From contig CAWIGZ010000002.1 in assembly GCA_963835825.1 (NCBI GenBank), forward strand, positions 124,001 to 188,000: 64,000 bases of DNA, given 5' to 3'. A program made the position numbers and the translations under genes. Positions 1-8,273 of the stretch are shown piece after piece. The stretch is from JADGRB01 sp963835825 (lineage in GTDB: Bacteria; Myxococcota_A; Polyangia; Fen-1088). The notes below the pieces were generated by a model, which was not told where the DNA came from, made no database searches, and worked only from the letters and a program-made list of their open reading frames with translations. Numbering within the stretch: position 1 is the first letter of the stretch; each line of letters opens with the position of its first letter.

Positions 1-203
1 ACACGCGACGAGGGCCAGGAGCATCGCCGCGCAAGAACTACTACCGCCCGCGCACGCGCCGCGGTCGCCGCCGGCACGCCGCGCGCGTTCCCGAAGCTCA
101 AGCTCTTCACGATCGATCGAGGTGTTCGGCGGCTGGCAGAAGGCGCAGGCCACGCACTTCGCCGACGGCGGCATCGTTCGACCAGATCTACAAGCCGGGA
201 TCG
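1..203 (+). CDS. sbp: sulfate-binding protein, C-terminal fragment (Sbp/CysP family, frameshifted)
   Basis: This is the end of a periplasmic sulfate-binding protein that delivers sulfate to the CysTWA ABC importer. The gene enters from outside the window. Read with extra bases removed near 20, 33, 52, 117 and 176, it gives the family C-terminus: GQEIAAKNYYRPR, FPKLKLFTID, VFGGWQKAQATHFADGG and FDQIYKPG. The reading frame changes at every one of these points, so no single open frame covers it. The stop probably overlaps the cysT start as an ATGA junction near 204. Gene order sbp-cysT-cysW is the usual one. Identity is clear from the motifs. Whether the frameshifts are real mutations or consensus errors is discussed in the findings; I favour errors. 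Confidence 0.75.
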
Positions 204-1096
204 ATGACGTCGATCGCCAGAGTCGCGCCGACGGGACGCCGCCGCGTCGACTCCGCCGTGCTCGGCTCCGAGCGCGCTGCCGGGAGCCTGCCCGGCTTCG
301 GGCTGTCGCTGGGCTTCACGCTCGCGCTACCTGTCGCTCGTCGTGCTGATCCCGCTCGTCGGGGCTCGTCTGGAAGACGGCGTCGCTCGGCGGCGCCGCG
401 CTCTGGCGACGGCGGTGCTGTCGCCGCGCGCGCTGGCGGCGTACCGCCTGAGCTTCGGCGCGGCGCTCGGCGGCGCGCCTGGTCAACGTCGTCTTCGGCT
501 TCCTCGTGGCCTGGGTGCTGGCGCGCTACCGCTTCCCGGGCAGGCAGCTCGTCGACGCGCTGGTCGACCTGCCGTTCGCGCTGCCGACCGCGGTGGCGGG
601 CATCGCGCTCACCACGCTCTACGTCGAGCAACGGCTGGCTCGGCCGCTTCCTCGAGCCGCTCGGGATCAAGGTCGCGTTCACGCCGCTGGGCGTCGTCGT
701 CGCGCATGGTCTTCGTCGGCCTGCCGTTCGTCGTGCGGACGGTGCAGCCGGTGCTCGAGGACCTCGACCGCGCACATGGAGGAGGCCGCGGCGACGCTGG
801 GCGCCTCGCGCCTGCAGACGTTCCGCACGCGTGATCCTGCCGGCGGTGCTGCCGGCGGCGCTGACCGGGTTCGCGCTGGCCTTCGCGCGCGCCGTCGGCG
901 AGTACGGCTCGGTCGTCTTCATCTCCGGGAACATGCCGATGAAGACCGAGATCGCGCCGCTGCTCGATCATCACCAAGCTGGAGCAGTACGACTACGCCG
1001 GGCGCGACGGCGATCGCGCTGGTGATGCTGCTGGCGTCGTTCGTCGCTGCTGTTCGTCATCAACATCGCTGCAGTCGCTGCGATCGGAGCGGGTGA
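204..1096 (+). CDS. cysT: sulfate ABC transporter permease CysT (multiple frameshifts)
   Basis: This is the inner-membrane permease of the sulfate/thiosulfate importer and pairs with CysW. Pieces from three frames join into one family protein. They include LPGFGLSLGFTLAYLSLVV (first membrane segment), SPRALAAYRLSFGAAL, ARYRFPGRQLVDALVDLPF and VILPAVLPAALTGFALAF. The EAA loop reads EEAAATLGAS, followed by ARAVGEYGSVVFISGN and PMKTEIAPLLIITKLEQ. Extra bases lie near 327, 364, 385, 400, 472, 629, 705, 771, 829, 966, 1000, 1050 and 1070. The start is the ATG at 204 (MTSIARVAP) and the stop is a TGA at 1094-1096, once the last shift is corrected. No functional residue appears lost; the protein would be about 290 residues, normal for CysT. 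If the indels were real this would be a pseudogene. Confidence 0.8.
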
Positions 1097-1109
1097 GGCG
1101 CCAGTCGCG

Positions 1110-1957
1110 ATGGAGGCGCCGCGCATGAAAGATCCCGCGCCGGCTGCGCTGGCATCCTGCATCGGCGCTCGGCGCTCGGCTGTTCCTGGCGCTGCTTCGT
1201 CGTCGCTGCCGCATCGTCAGCGGTGTTCGTCGAGGCACTTTCGCAAGGGGGTCGGCGGCCTATCTCGACGGCGATCACGCGATCCGGAGACGCTGGCCGC
1301 GATCCGGCTGACGCTGCTCACCGCCGCCGATCTCGGTGCCGCTCAACCTGGTCTTCGGCCTCGCGGCCTCCTGGCTCATCGCCAAGTATCGAGTTCCCCG
1401 GCAAGAGCGTGCTGCTCACGCTGATCGACCTGCCGTTCGCCGTCTCGCCGGTGATCGCCGGGCTGATCTTCGTGCTGCTGTTCGGCGCGCAGGGCGTGCT
1501 TCGGGCCGTTGCTCGATCGCGCACGACCTCCACATCATCTTCGCCGTGCCGGGCATCGTGCTGGCGACGACCTTCGTCACCTTCCCGTTCGTGGCGCGCG
1601 AGCTGATCCCGCGTGATGCAGGCCGCTGGGCAACGACGAGGAGGAGCAGGCCGCTCATGCTGGGCGCGAGCGGCTGGCAGATCCTTCTGGCGGGTCACGC
1701 TGCCCAAGATCCGCTGGGGCCTGCTCTACGGCGTCATCCTCTGCAACGCCCGCGCGATGGGCGAGTTCGGCGCGGTGTCGGTCGTCTCCGGCCACATCCG
1801 CGGCGAGACCAACACGCTCCCGCTGCAGGTCGAGATCCTCTACAACGAATACAACTTCTCGGGCGCGTTCGCCGTGGCGTCGATTCTGACCATCCTGGCG
1901 CTCGGAACATTGGCCGGGAAGAAGCTGATCGAAGCGCGCATTCGCGTGCGCGCCTGA
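1110..1957 (+). CDS. cysW: sulfate ABC transporter permease CysW (multiple frameshifts)
   Basis: This is the second permease of the sulfate importer. The last 90 residues are in one clean frame and are diagnostic: VTLPKIRWGLLYGVILCN, ARAMGEFGAVSVVSGHIRG, ETNTLPLQVEILYNEYNFS. Upstream, LTLLTA, PLNLVFGLAASWLIAKY, LLTLIDLPFAVSPVIAGL and FAVPGIVLATTFVTFPFVA are found in alternating frames. Extra bases lie near 1270, 1330, 1389, 1500, 1520, 1612, 1625, 1655 and 1687; beyond 1690 the sequence is clean. The start could be the ATG at 1110 (MEAPRMKDP), 14 nt after the cysT stop, or the in-frame ATG at 1125. The EAA loop (NDEEEQAA..LGASGWQI) is intact after correction. Confidence 0.8.
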
Positions 1958-1982
1958 AGCGACGAACCCAACGAGGAGACCC

Positions 1983-2270
1983 ATGAAACGGACAGCGGGG
2001 GCGACAATCTTGGCTTTGATCCTGGCAGCGCTCGGCGCGGTGGGGTGCGGCAGCTCGCAGAGCCTCCCGCCGGTCGACGGCGGCGCCGGCGCGGGCGGGA
2101 AGAGCGTGTCCGGCGGCGGGGCTGGCGGGGCGGCGGGCGCGGCGGGTGGTGCGAAGGGGAGCGCCGGAGCGGCCGGGGGAGACAGCGGGGCGGTCGATGC
2201 CGGCGGCGGCGTTGGCGGCGCGGCGGCTCCCCCCGACGGCGGTTCCAACGACGCGTCAGCTGGCGGGTAA
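1983..2270 (+). CDS. small Gly-rich lipoprotein
   Basis: This is a 95-residue protein with a lipoprotein signal (MKRTAGATILALILAALG) ending in the lipobox AVGC, so the mature form starts at Cys22. The rest is Gly/Ala/Asp low-complexity linker (GGAGAGGK, GGAGGAAGAAGG and similar) with no domain. A GAGGAG-like ribosome site precedes the ATG. It lies 25 nt after cysW on the same strand and ends 14 nt before the end of the convergent cysA. The composition matches the linkers after the lipobox in larger lipoproteins elsewhere in the window (15819, 46065 and 61859). It may therefore be a lipoprotein that lost its globular domain, or a genuine short surface lipoprotein. Function unknown. Confidence 0.6.
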   Translation: MKRTAGATILALILAALGAVGCGSSQSLPPVDGGAGAGGKSVSGGGAGGAAGAAGGAKGSAGAAGGDSGAVDAGGGVGGAAAPPDGGSNDASAGG

Positions 2271-2284
2271 ACCGCCCGACCCCT

Positions 2285-3388
2285 TCAGATCGAGTAGTCC
2301 TCGACGAACGCCGTCGCCTCGCGGGGATTCGCGAGGACCAGATCGCCTTCGCGGAGCCCCAGCGCGACCGCCTCCGGCTTGGGGATCTCGACGGTCATCG
2401 ACGTACCGTTCGACAGCGTGAGGGACACCTTGACCGTCCCGCCCAACCAGGCCATCCGCACGACCCGCGCCGCCGCGAGGTCGCTGGTGCCGGCCGGGGC
2501 CCTCGTCAGCGCGACGTCGTGCGCGCGGACGTAGGCATTGACGGCCGCGCCGTCGGGGATTCCGCCGGACCCTTCCGAGAGCGGGAAGGCCAGCGTGCCG
2601 ACGGCGACTCGCCCGTCCACCATCTGCCCGCGCAGCACGTTGGCCCCACCGACGAAGGCGGCCACGAACGGGGTGGCGGGACGGTCATAGACGTCGCGCA
2701 CGCTCCCTCCCTGCGCGACCCGCCCCTCCTGCATGACGACGACGTGGTCGGAGAGCTCCATCGCCTCTTCTTGATCGTGCGTCACGAGCAAGGTCGTGAC
2801 CTGCCGTTCGCGGTGAAGCTGGCGCAGCCAGTCGCGCAGCTCGACGCGCACCCGGGTGTCGAGCGCGCCAAATGGCTCGTCGAGGAGCAGCATCCGGGGC
2901 TCGACCGCCAGCGCGCGCGCGAACGCCACCCGCTGGCGCTGGCCGCCCGACAGCTCGGCGGGATAGCGCTCGCCCAGCCCCTCCAGCTGGACCAGCGACA
3001 ACAGCTCGTCGACCTTGCGGCGCGTCTCCTCGCGGGCCACCTTCCGGACGCCCAGTCCGAAGGCGATGTTTCGACGAACGTCCATGTGCTTGAACAGAGC
3101 GTAGCTCTGGAAGACGAAGCCCAGCCCGCGCTTTCGAGCCGGCAGATTGGTGACGTCGTCGGCGCCGAACAGCACCCGCCCGGCGTCGGGCTGTTCGAGC
3201 CCCGCGACGATCCGCAACACGGTCGATTTGCCGGAGCCCGAGGGACCGAGCAGCGAGGTGATGCCGCCGGCGGGAGCCACAAAGGAGACGTCGGCCACGG
3301 CCGGGGTCCCGCTCGCCGTGAACCGTTTGGTGAGGTTCTCGGCGGTGAGGTTCCCCTGCGAGCTGGTGAGGGGCTCGTTGGGACGCAT
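2285..3388 (-). CDS. cysA: sulfate ABC transporter ATPase CysA
   Basis: This is the ATP-hydrolysing subunit of the sulfate/thiosulfate importer. Using the ATG at 3388 (MRPNEPLTSS), it is about 367 residues. An upstream in-frame start at 3487 would add 33 Arg-rich residues and is less likely. Walker A is GPSGSGKST (residues 48-56), the ABC signature LSGGQ is at 146-150, Walker B LLLDEP at 167-172 and the switch His at 204 (VTHDQEEAM). The C-terminal third looks like the TOBE-type regulatory domain of CysA/MalK-like ATPases. It is transcribed towards cysTW rather than with them, which is unusual because cysA normally follows cysW. It is free of indels, unlike its convergent partners. Confidence 0.88.
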   Translation of the reverse strand: MRPNEPLTSSQGNLTAENLTKRFTASGTPAVADVSFVAPAGGITSLLGPSGSGKSTVLRIVAGLEQPDAGRVLFGADDVTNLPARKRGLGFVFQSYALFKHMDVRRNIAFGLGVRKVAREETRRKVDELLSLVQLEGLGERYPAELSGGQRQRVAFARALAVEPRMLLLDEPFGALDTRVRVELRDWLRQLHRERQVTTLLVTHDQEEAMELSDHVVVMQEGRVAQGGSVRDVYDRPATPFVAAFVGGANVLRGQMVDGRVAVGTLAFPLSEGSGGIPDGAAVNAYVRAHDVALTRAPAGTSDLAAARVVRMAWLGGTVKVSLTLSNGTSMTVEIPKPEAVALGLREGDLVLANPREATAFVEDYSI

Positions 3389-3571
3389 TGCAGAGAGGGC
3401 CGGCACGGCCCCGATTCTGGCCGATCCGGCGGGCCTCCGTCTACCTCTGTCGAACCGCCATGAGCCTTTCCGACGGGGTCCGACCACTCACCTGTTGATC
3501 ACCTGGCGCCGCGGCGCCGCTCGCTCTATGATCCAACAGTTCTCGATGACCCGCGCGGGGGCGCGCTGACC

Positions 3572-4399
3572 ATGCGGTACGACTTTTCCGGTCGGACGGC
3601 CGTTCTCACCGGAGGGACCGGGGTCCTGGGGGCCGAGATGGCGCGGGCGCTGGCCGGTTGCGGCGCCGACGTCGTGCTGCTGGGACGGAACGTGGCGCGC
3701 GCCGAGCAGGTGATCGCGACGTTTTCGAGATCGTCCGCCGGGGCCTCGGCGGGTAAGCACCTGGCGCTGGCCGCCGACGTGCTCGACCGGCCGGCGCTCG
3801 ACGAGGCCTGCCGCCGGGTTCTGGGCGAGCGCGGGAAGATCGACTTCCTGATCAACGGCGCGGGCGGCAACGACCCGCGGGCCACCACCACGCCGGAGGC
3901 GCGCTTCTTCGACGTCCCGCTGGCCGCCTGGCAGGCGGTCACCAATTTGAACCTGTTGGGGACCATCCTGCCGTCGCAGGTGTTCGCGCGGCCGATGGCG
4001 GAGCGCAAAGAGGGGGTCATCCTCAACGTCTCGTCGGTGAACGCCTCGCGGCCGCTGACCCGGATCGCCGCCTACTCGGCCAGCAAGGCGGGGATCAGCA
4101 ACTTCACGCAGTGGCTGGCGGTCCACCTGGCGCAGGAGTATTCGCCGGCGATCCGGGTCAACGCGCTCATGCCGGGGTTCTTCCTGACCGAACAAAATCG
4201 TTTCCTGCTGACCGACAAGGAGACCGGGGCGCTCACGGCGCGCGGCAAGAAGATCCTGGAGCACACGCCGATGGCGCGCTTCGGGACGCCGGAGGACCTG
4301 ACCGGCGCGCTGCTCTGGCTGCTGTCGCCGGCGGCCAGCTTCGTCACCGGCGTGGTGCTCCCGGTCGACGGCGGCTTCACCGCTTACGCGGGGGTCTGA
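3572..4399 (+). CDS. SDR-family oxidoreductase, likely D-mannonate/fructuronate oxidoreductase
   Basis: This is a 275-residue classical short-chain dehydrogenase. The NAD(P)-binding TGGTGVLG motif is at residues 13-20, NGAGG at 95-99, the catalytic Ser at 154/155 and YSASK (Tyr168, Lys172). The ending VDGGFTAYAGV is typical of the family that includes SDR-type mannonate oxidoreductases and 2-keto-3-deoxygluconate dehydrogenases. It is the first gene of an operon: the next gene starts with GTG one base after the stop. With a UxaE-type epimerase and a LarA-type epimerase in the same operon, the best guess is interconversion of D-fructuronate and D-mannonate. The substrate is inferred from context; the fold and cofactor site are directly visible. 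Confidence 0.75.
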   Translation: MRYDFSGRTAVLTGGTGVLGAEMARALAGCGADVVLLGRNVARAEQVIATFSRSSAGASAGKHLALAADVLDRPALDEACRRVLGERGKIDFLINGAGGNDPRATTTPEARFFDVPLAAWQAVTNLNLLGTILPSQVFARPMAERKEGVILNVSSVNASRPLTRIAAYSASKAGISNFTQWLAVHLAQEYSPAIRVNALMPGFFLTEQNRFLLTDKETGALTARGKKILEHTPMARFGTPEDLTGALLWLLSPAASFVTGVVLPVDGGFTAYAGV

Positions 4400-4400
4400 C

Positions 4401-5678
4401 GTGACGGGCCGCGGGGCGAAAGGGACCAGCCTCGACGAAGCGGCCGTGCGCGCGCTCTGCGGGGAGGAGATCGCCGGGTGGGGCCTTCCGGGCAAGCGGG
4501 TGCTGGCCATCGTTCCCGACCAGACCCGGACGGCGCCGATCGATCTGATGTTCCGGGTGCTCGACGAGCTGGTGCGCGCGGCGGGCGCCACGGCGTTCGA
4601 CGTCCTCATCGCGCTGGGGACGCACCCGCCGATGAGCGACGCGGCGATCAACCGGCGCCTGGGCCTGACGGCGGCGGAGCGGGCCGGAAAGTACGCGCGC
4701 ACCAAGATCTTCAACCACGCCTGGAACGATCCGAACGCGCTCGCGTCCATTGGGACCATCAGCGAGGCCGAGGTCGCGGAGATCTCGGGCGGGCTCATGC
4801 GCGAGCGGGTCGACGTCACCATCAACAAGCTGGCGCTCGAATACGACCTCCTGCTGATCGTCGGGCCGACCTTCCCGCACGAGGTGGTGGGGTTCTCGGG
4901 CGGGAACAAGTACCTCTTCCCGGGGATCGGCGGGCAGGAGATCCTCGACATGTTCCACTGGCTGGGCGCGCTCATCACCAACCCCTCGATCATCGGGACC
5001 AAGTCCACGCCGGTGCGCGCGGTGATCGATCGGGCGGCGGCGCTGGTGCCGGTCGAGCGCAAGTGCGCCAGCCTGGTCGTGGAGGGGACGAAACTGGCGG
5101 GGCTGTATGTGGGGGTGCCCGAAGAGACCTGGGCGGCGGCAGCGAAGCTCTCCAGCGAGCTTCACGTCATCTACAAGGACCACGCGTACGGGAGCGTCCT
5201 GTCGTGCGCGCCGCCGATGTACGACGAGCTGTGGGTGGGTGGAAAGTGCGCCTACAAGCTGGAGCCGGTGGTCGCCGACGGCGGCGAGATCGTCATCTAC
5301 GCGCCGCACATCCAGGAGATCTCGGTGGTGCACGGCGCGCTGATTCGCCAGATCGGCTATCACGTCCGCGACTACTTCCTGAAGCAGCCGGGGCGGTTCC
5401 CGAACGTGCCGCGCGGCGTGCTGGCCCATTCAACCCACGTCAAGGGGATCGGCCGGTACGAAGATGGCGTCGAAACGCCGCGCATCACCGTCACGCTGGC
5501 GACGGGGATCGGTCCCGACGAGTGCCGGGCGGTGAACCTCGGCTACCGGGACCACCGGACCATCGACGTCGCTTCGTGGCAAGACCGCGAGGACGAAGGC
5601 CTGCTCTACGTCCCCAAGGCCGGGGAGACGCTTTACCGCTTGAAGAACGATCCGTTCACCACGAGGGTTCAGACATGA
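4401..5678 (+). CDS. LarA-like nickel-pincer racemase/epimerase (DUF2088)
   Basis: This is a 425-residue member of the lactate racemase (LarA) superfamily, which uses a nickel-pincer nucleotide to racemise or epimerise 2-hydroxy acids. Expected active-site elements are present: PDQTR at 39-43, GTHPP with His75, PHEVVGFSGGNK with His160 and the cofactor-binding Lys170, and His186 in MFHWLG. The start is the GTG at 4401, directly after the SDR stop, and the end overlaps the next ATG by four bases. Some LarA homologues act on D-gluconate at C2 (giving D-mannonate). The neighbours here (mannonate-type SDR, UxaE, sugar kinase, 6-phosphogluconate dehydrogenase) suit that activity. The cofactor makers LarB, LarC and LarE are not in the window. 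Confidence 0.82.
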   Translation: MTGRGAKGTSLDEAAVRALCGEEIAGWGLPGKRVLAIVPDQTRTAPIDLMFRVLDELVRAAGATAFDVLIALGTHPPMSDAAINRRLGLTAAERAGKYARTKIFNHAWNDPNALASIGTISEAEVAEISGGLMRERVDVTINKLALEYDLLLIVGPTFPHEVVGFSGGNKYLFPGIGGQEILDMFHWLGALITNPSIIGTKSTPVRAVIDRAAALVPVERKCASLVVEGTKLAGLYVGVPEETWAAAAKLSSELHVIYKDHAYGSVLSCAPPMYDELWVGGKCAYKLEPVVADGGEIVIYAPHIQEISVVHGALIRQIGYHVRDYFLKQPGRFPNVPRGVLAHSTHVKGIGRYEDGVETPRITVTLATGIGPDECRAVNLGYRDHRTIDVASWQDREDEGLLYVPKAGETLYRLKNDPFTTRVQT

Positions 5679-6769
5679 CCGATCGCAGTCACGGCCAGCT
5701 CACCATCCGCCCCGACGGGGCGCTCGACTTTCTCAGCCTGGGCGCGCTGGTGCATCGCCTCGACAGCGGCATCATCCCCTTCCGCAAGGCCAGCCACTGC
5801 GACATCCACGTCAGCGGCGGCGAGTTCAACGTGGCCGCCAACCTGGCCGACTGCTTCGGGATGAAGACGGCCGTCGCCAGCGCGATGGTCGACTACCCGA
5901 TCGGGGATCTCATCGCCGAGCGGGTGCGCGCCATGGGCGTCCGGCCGTTCTACAAGCACTTTGCGCACAACGGCGTCAACGGCCCCAACATGGCCACCGT
6001 CTACAGCGATCGCGGCGCCGGCGTCCGCGCGCCGGTCGTCTTCTACAACCGCGCCAACGAGGCGGCCGCCCAGCTGGGGCCGGGCGACTTCGACTGGGCG
6101 GAGATCTTCGGGCAGGGCGTCCGCTGGTTCCACAGCGGCGGGATCTTCGCGGCGCTGTCCAGGACCACCGGGGCCCTCATCGCCGAGGGGATGAAGGCCG
6201 CCAAGGCGGCGGGCGCCGTCACCAGCTTCGATCTCAACTTTCGCGAGAAGCTCTGGAACCTGTGGGGCGGACCCCAGGTGGCCGTCGAGGTCGTCGAGCA
6301 GATCGTCCAGCACGTCGACGTCCTGGTCGGCAACGAGGAGGATCTGCAGAGGGGACTCGGGATCGCCGGGCCCGAGGTGGCGGCCAGGTCCAGGCTCGAT
6401 CCGTCGGCCTTCGTGGGGATGATCGACAAGGTCGTGGCCAGGCACCCCCACGTCAAGGCGGTCGCCACCACGCTGCGGGAGGTGCACTCGACCAACCGCC
6501 ACGGCTGGAGCGCCGTGGCCTGGCTCGACGGCCAGACCCACCAGGCGCCGACCGTGGACCTGGACGTGGTCGACCGGGTGGGCGGCGGGGACGGTTTCGC
6601 GTCCGGCTTCATCTATGGGCTGCTGTCGGGCGCCGCCCCCCAGGAGGCGGTTTCTTTGGGTTGGGCACATGGCGCCTTGCTCACGACCTTCCCAGGCGAT
6701 ACGACCATGGCCACGCTGGACCAGGTCCGGGCCTTCGCCAAGGGGGGCTCGGCGCGGATCCAGCGCTGA
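5675..6769 (+). CDS. PfkB-family sugar-acid kinase
   Basis: This is a 364-residue ribokinase/PfkB-type kinase. Visible motifs are the substrate-side SGGEFNVAANLAD (48-60), SFDLNFREKLW (184-194), the ATP-side GNEEDL (219-224) and the anion-hole/catalytic GGGD with Asp306 in VDRVGGGDGFASG. The DRVGGGD form resembles 2-keto-3-deoxygluconate kinases more than fructokinases, so the substrate is probably a sugar acid. The ATG overlaps the LarA-like stop (ATGA). In this operon it could phosphorylate D-gluconate to feed the 6-phosphogluconate dehydrogenase directly downstream, or phosphorylate KDG. No KDPG aldolase or mannonate dehydratase is in the window to support the latter. Confidence 0.8.
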   Translation: MTDRSHGQLTIRPDGALDFLSLGALVHRLDSGIIPFRKASHCDIHVSGGEFNVAANLADCFGMKTAVASAMVDYPIGDLIAERVRAMGVRPFYKHFAHNGVNGPNMATVYSDRGAGVRAPVVFYNRANEAAAQLGPGDFDWAEIFGQGVRWFHSGGIFAALSRTTGALIAEGMKAAKAAGAVTSFDLNFREKLWNLWGGPQVAVEVVEQIVQHVDVLVGNEEDLQRGLGIAGPEVAARSRLDPSAFVGMIDKVVARHPHVKAVATTLREVHSTNRHGWSAVAWLDGQTHQAPTVDLDVVDRVGGGDGFASGFIYGLLSGAAPQEAVSLGWAHGALLTTFPGDTTMATLDQVRAFAKGGSARIQR

Positions 6770-6811
6770 ACTCCTCCACGACTTCACGGAACGAAAAGGA
6801 CAAACACGAAG

Positions 6812-8263
6812 ATGGAAAAGGCGGACATCGGGCTCGTCGGGTTGGCGGTGATGGGCGAGAACCTCATCCTCAACATGGAGAGCCGCGGCTACACGGTGGC
6901 GGTCTTCAACCGGACGGTCGACAAGGTCGACAAGTTCGTGGCCGGGCGGGCCAAGGGGAAGAAGATCATCGGCGCCCACACGTTGCAGGAGCTGGTGGCG
7001 TCGCTGAAGTCGCCGCGCAAGGTGATGCTGATGGTGAAGGCCGGCGCGCCCGTCGACGAGTTCATCGATCACCTGACCCCGCTGCTCGACAAGGGGGACA
7101 TCATCATCGACGGCGGGAACTCGCACTTCCCCGACACCATCCGCCGCACCAAGGCGCTGGAGGCGAAGGGGCTGCTCTACATCGGCACCGGCGTCTCGGG
7201 CGGCGAGGAGGGGGCGCTCAAGGGGCCGTCGATCATGCCGGGCGGCTCGCGCGCAGCCTGGCCGGCGGTCAAGCCGATCTTTCAGGCCATCGCCGCCAAG
7301 GTCGAGGACGGCACCCCCTGCTGCGACTGGGTCGGTGACGACGGCGCGGGTCACTTCGTGAAGATGGTCCACAACGGGATCGAGTACGGCGACATGCAGC
7401 TCATCTGCGAGTCGTACCAGATCATGAAGGATCTGCTGGGCATGTCCGCCGACGAGATGCACCAGGTGTTCGCCGAGTGGAACAAGGGGGACCTCGACAG
7501 CTACCTCATCGAGATCACCCGCGACATCCTCGGCTTCAAGGACAAGGACGGCACGCCGCTGGTCGACAAGATCCTCGACTCCGCCGGGCAAAAAGGGACC
7601 GGCAAGTGGACCAGCGTGACGGCGCTGGACCTGGGGATTCCGCTGACGCTGATCAGCGAGGCGGTCTACGCGCGGACGCTCTCGGCCGGCAAGGACGCCC
7701 GGGTGGCGGCTTCCAAGATCCTGCGGGGGCCGACGCCGAAGTTCACCGGCGATCGCCAGGCGTTCGTCGCCGACATCGGCCACGCGCTCTACGCGTCGAA
7801 GATCGTCTCCTACGCGCAGGGCTACGAGATGATGCAGGCAGCCGCCGCCGAGTACAAATGGGACCTCTCCTACGGGGGGATCGCCCTGATGTGGCGGGGC
7901 GGCTGCATCATCCGGTCGAAGTTCCTCGGCAAGATCAAGGAGGCGTACGACCAGGATCCCAAGCTGTCGAACCTCCTGCTGGCGCCGTTCTTCACCCAGA
8001 AGATCGAGGCGGTTCAGGAGAGCTGGCGGCGGGTGGTGGCGACGGCGGCGCAGAACGGGATCTGGATCCCGGCCACGGCGACCGCGCTCACCTACTTCGA
8101 CGGGTTCCGCAACGGGCGGCTGCCGGCGAATTTGTTACAGGCGCAGCGCGACTACTTCGGCGCGCACCAGTACGAGCGCATCGATCAGCCGCGGGGGCAG
8201 TTCTTCCACACCAACTGGACGGGGCGGGGCGGGGATACGGCCTCGTCCGCCTACATCGTTTGA
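6812..8263 (+). CDS. gnd: 6-phosphogluconate dehydrogenase, decarboxylating
   Basis: This is a 483-residue enzyme oxidising 6-phosphogluconate to ribulose 5-phosphate with CO2 release, full-length for the long dimeric form. The nucleotide-binding start reads GLAVMGENLILNM (7-19). The substrate signature is VSGGEEGALKGPSIMPGG, and the catalytic Lys/Asn segment is KMVHNGIEYGDMQLI. An AAAGGA ribosome site lies about 12 nt before the ATG. It sits 42 nt after the PfkB kinase and 10 nt before the UxaE gene. That places an oxidative pentose phosphate step inside a hexuronate cluster, together with zwf and rpiA downstream. Confidence 0.95.
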   Translation: MEKADIGLVGLAVMGENLILNMESRGYTVAVFNRTVDKVDKFVAGRAKGKKIIGAHTLQELVASLKSPRKVMLMVKAGAPVDEFIDHLTPLLDKGDIIIDGGNSHFPDTIRRTKALEAKGLLYIGTGVSGGEEGALKGPSIMPGGSRAAWPAVKPIFQAIAAKVEDGTPCCDWVGDDGAGHFVKMVHNGIEYGDMQLICESYQIMKDLLGMSADEMHQVFAEWNKGDLDSYLIEITRDILGFKDKDGTPLVDKILDSAGQKGTGKWTSVTALDLGIPLTLISEAVYARTLSAGKDARVAASKILRGPTPKFTGDRQAFVADIGHALYASKIVSYAQGYEMMQAAAAEYKWDLSYGGIALMWRGGCIIRSKFLGKIKEAYDQDPKLSNLLLAPFFTQKIEAVQESWRRVVATAAQNGIWIPATATALTYFDGFRNGRLPANLLQAQRDYFGAHQYERIDQPRGQFFHTNWTGRGGDTASSAYIV

Positions 8264-8273
8264 AAGGACCTTG

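Noticed and set aside
4478..6769. A 763-codon frame upstream of the PfkB domain
   Set aside because: Residues before 5675 are the out-of-frame shadow of the LarA-like gene; only the part from 5675 matches a protein family.
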